From Thermoplasmata archaeon (GTDB lineage: Archaea; Thermoplasmatota; Thermoplasmata; Thermoplasmatales; Thermoplasmataceae), in the NCBI GenBank assembly GCA_021847855.1, contig JAJZOT010000069.1, positions 1 to 7,489 of the forward strand: a DNA stretch of 7,489 nucleotides, in the 5' to 3' direction. The position numbers were made by a program, and so were the translations under genes. Of this stretch, positions 6,161 to 7,489 are shown in pieces. The notes under the pieces are model-generated. The model saw only the letters and a list, made by a program, of their open reading frames with translations, was not told the DNA's origin and made no database searches. Positions within the stretch are counted from its first letter, which is position 1. Each line of letters starts with the position of its first letter.

Positions 6161-6180
6161 GGCAGTTCAAGGGTTTCCAT

Positions 6181-6192
6181 GTACTTAATTCT
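6181..6192 (-). promoter_or_regulatory. Weak TATA-like box before glpK
   Basis: GAATTAAG on the minus strand is centred about 26 bases before the glpK ATG at 6160, the spacing expected for a leaderless transcript. No Shine-Dalgarno site precedes the ATG. The box is weak, and glpK could also be read through from the upstream flavoprotein gene. Confidence 0.3.
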
Positions 6193-6207
6193 GACCGGGC
6201 TTTTCTG

Positions 6208-6219
6208 GAATCCTGATTC
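6208..6219. promoter_or_regulatory. Short inverted repeat upstream of glpK
   Basis: GAATC (6208-6212) and GATTC (6215-6219) are perfect arms around two bases, about 50-60 bases before the glpK ATG and just upstream of the putative TATA box. The location suits an activator or repressor site, but the arms are only five bases long and do not clearly match the repeats in the glpA region. Confidence 0.22.
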
Positions 6220-6233
6220 TAAAACGGTTTGGT

Positions 6234-7489
6234 TCATGAAGTCCCCATTCGCTTCAATTTGCCAAGCAGTACATCTGCCGCAACGCCTATTGGTTCCCAG
6301 GTCGGTGAAAATGGCGGTGAATAGGAATAGTCAATCTTGGTCAGGTCTTCCACCATCAATTTGGAATACATCGCGGATGCCAGGACGTCAAGGCGTTTTG
6401 CAACTCCTTCTTTTCCCATCAGGTTTGCTCCGATCAATCTGCGTGAACCAAGATCAGCGGTGAGTTTTATTGTAATTGGCGTCGCCCCGGGGTAATACGA
6501 AGCTTTTGAAGTTGAAGTTATCGTGGATGATACCGGCTTGAAGCCGGATTCCAGCGCCTCTTCGTCAGTCAGACCAACTCTGCCAATTTCCAGATCAAAT
6601 ACTTTCACTACCTCAGTTGCACAGATGCCGGCATATTCTGCACTGCCGCCGACTGCATTTTCACCCGCAGTTCTTCCTTCTTTGTTTGAACCGGTGGCAA
6701 GCGGGAAATATGTGTCCTTCCCATTCACCATATTCCTGGTGGTTGCTACATCGCCGGCTGCATATATGCCTCTGATATTGGTTTCCATGCGTTCGTTGAC
6801 CTTAATCGCATTGGAAACCCCTGTCAATATGCCTGCGTTCACAGCAATTTCACTGTTCGGAATCACACCAACTGAGACGAAAAGCAGATCAGCCGGGATA
6901 TATCTGGAACCTGTTGTTACACCTGTAATTTTCCCATTTTCGCTATTTATCTTGTCTATCCGTGAATTCAATAGGATATCTATGCCATTACGCTTGAGGG
7001 TTTCCTTCACCGTTTCCATCATTTCCCTGTCAAGGCCCCTGAGTATCCTTTCTGATCTCTGGATTATTGAAACCTTGATGCCACGCTTGGTGAATGCTTC
7101 GGCCATCTCCAGGCCTATGTATCCTGCTCCAACAATTACTGCATCTTTTGCTGATTTGACTGCATCTTCTATGGTTCTGAGTTCGTTGAGAGTCCTGAGT
7201 GTGTACACCCCTTTTAAGCCTGAAAATTCATCAGGAATACGTGCTCTGGCTCCAGTGGCTATAACCAGGGCATCATAATGATCGGAGAACATTCCTTCAC
7301 TGGAATTCACGGCCACCTCTTTTCTTTCCGGATTGATTTCCAGTACCTCTGAATTGATATGCACGTCAATTCGCCTCTCCCCGGTGAATTTGGACAACGG
7401 ATAATGAATAAGGCTATCAAAATCCGGGACAACCCCTCCAATGAAGAATGGCATTCCACAGGCGGAGTAAGAAACGTATGAGCCTTTTT
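6234..7489 (-). CDS. CoA-disulfide reductase / NADH oxidase family flavoprotein, N-terminus outside the window
   Basis: Class of FAD/NAD(P)-dependent disulfide reductases that reduce CoA disulfide, or O2 via a single active-site Cys (CoADR/Nox family). 417 codons are in the window. The open frame runs past the ATG at 7454 to the edge: the codons before it encode SYSACG, so the block reads SYSACGMPFFIGG, matching the family's redox-cysteine motif, with the Cys codon at 7458-7460. The Met at 7454 is therefore internal, and only the first FAD-binding GxGxxG (about 30-40 residues) is missing. Further motifs are VIATGARARIP, the NAD-binding VGAGYIGLEMAEAF (about 7095-7136), the FAD-binding GIYAAGDVA (about 6745-6770), the dimerisation-domain VVKVFDLEIGRVGLT, ASYYPGATP, KEGVAKRLDV, and the C-terminal YSPPFSPTWEPI. 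CoA-disulfide reductase and H2O- or H2O2-forming NADH oxidase cannot be told apart here. Being upstream of glpK on the same strand, it may belong to that operon. Confidence 0.9.
   Translation of the reverse strand, partial: KGSYVSYSACGMPFFIGGVVPDFDSLIHYPLSKFTGERRIDVHINSEVLEINPERKEVAVNSSEGMFSDHYDALVIATGARARIPDEFSGLKGVYTLRTLNELRTIEDAVKSAKDAVIVGAGYIGLEMAEAFTKRGIKVSIIQRSERILRGLDREMMETVKETLKRNGIDILLNSRIDKINSENGKITGVTTGSRYIPADLLFVSVGVIPNSEIAVNAGILTGVSNAIKVNERMETNIRGIYAAGDVATTRNMVNGKDTYFPLATGSNKEGRTAGENAVGGSAEYAGICATEVVKVFDLEIGRVGLTDEEALESGFKPVSSTITSTSKASYYPGATPITIKLTADLGSRRLIGANLMGKEGVAKRLDVLASAMYSKLMVEDLTKIDYSYSPPFSPTWEPIGVAADVLLGKLKRMGTS

Noticed and set aside
6157..6180. Seven-codon leader peptide METLELP overlapping the glpK start as ATGA
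   Set aside because: It has no promoter or ribosome binding site at the right distance, and the TATA-like box points to transcription starting at the glpK ATG itself. The overlap is probably chance.
6523..7278. A 251-codon open frame on the plus strand, opposite the flavoprotein gene
   Set aside because: The protein is Ser/Pro/Thr-rich with no recognisable domain, and the opposite strand holds an unmistakable, conserved flavoprotein through the same bases. It is a shadow frame.

Overview
The window reads as an archaeal chromosome segment, most like the Thermoplasmatales. Reasons: it carries the C-terminal part of the archaeal/eukaryotic rRNA methyltransferase Nep1; most genes start with AT-rich TATA-like boxes 25-35 bases before the ATG and lack good Shine-Dalgarno sites, as in leaderless archaeal transcripts; arginine codons are largely AGA/AGG and ATA is common; base composition looks moderate (estimated by eye, mid-40s % GC). 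The lineage is inferred, not proven.

Layout. 1-428 (+): 3' part of nep1, entering from the left edge. 500-1246 (-): cytoplasmic glycerophosphodiester phosphodiesterase, convergent with nep1. 1247-1464: divergent promoter region with inverted repeats and repeated ATTCC words. 1465-2736 (+): FAD-dependent glycerol-3-phosphate dehydrogenase of the GlpA type, lacking the usual C-terminal iron-sulfur domain. 2738-3196 (+): a CoxG-like SRPBCC protein, one base after the glpA stop. 3236-4567 (-): 12-helix MFS transporter, convergent with coxG, with a probable shared hairpin/T-tract terminator. 4676-6160 (-): glycerol kinase. 6234-7489 (-): CoA-disulfide reductase/NADH oxidase family flavoprotein whose start lies beyond the right edge; its redox-active cysteine is just inside the window.

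How they fit together. Five genes form a compact glycerol/glycerophosphodiester catabolic locus. The transporter may bring in glycerol, glycerol phosphate or glycerophosphodiesters. The phosphodiesterase releases sn-glycerol-3-phosphate inside the cell, glycerol kinase makes the same product from free glycerol, and the GlpA-like enzyme oxidises it to dihydroxyacetone phosphate. The most interesting point is electron disposal: the dehydrogenase lacks the [2Fe-2S] domain, no GlpB/GlpC subunits are seen here, and the gene coupled to it encodes a CoxG-like protein, a family linked to membrane attachment and quinone access of CO dehydrogenase. I propose that this CoxG homologue passes electrons to, or carries, quinone for the dehydrogenase. 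No tRNA, rRNA, CRISPR array, insertion sequence or other mobile element was seen. No gene-free stretch exceeds 300 bases.
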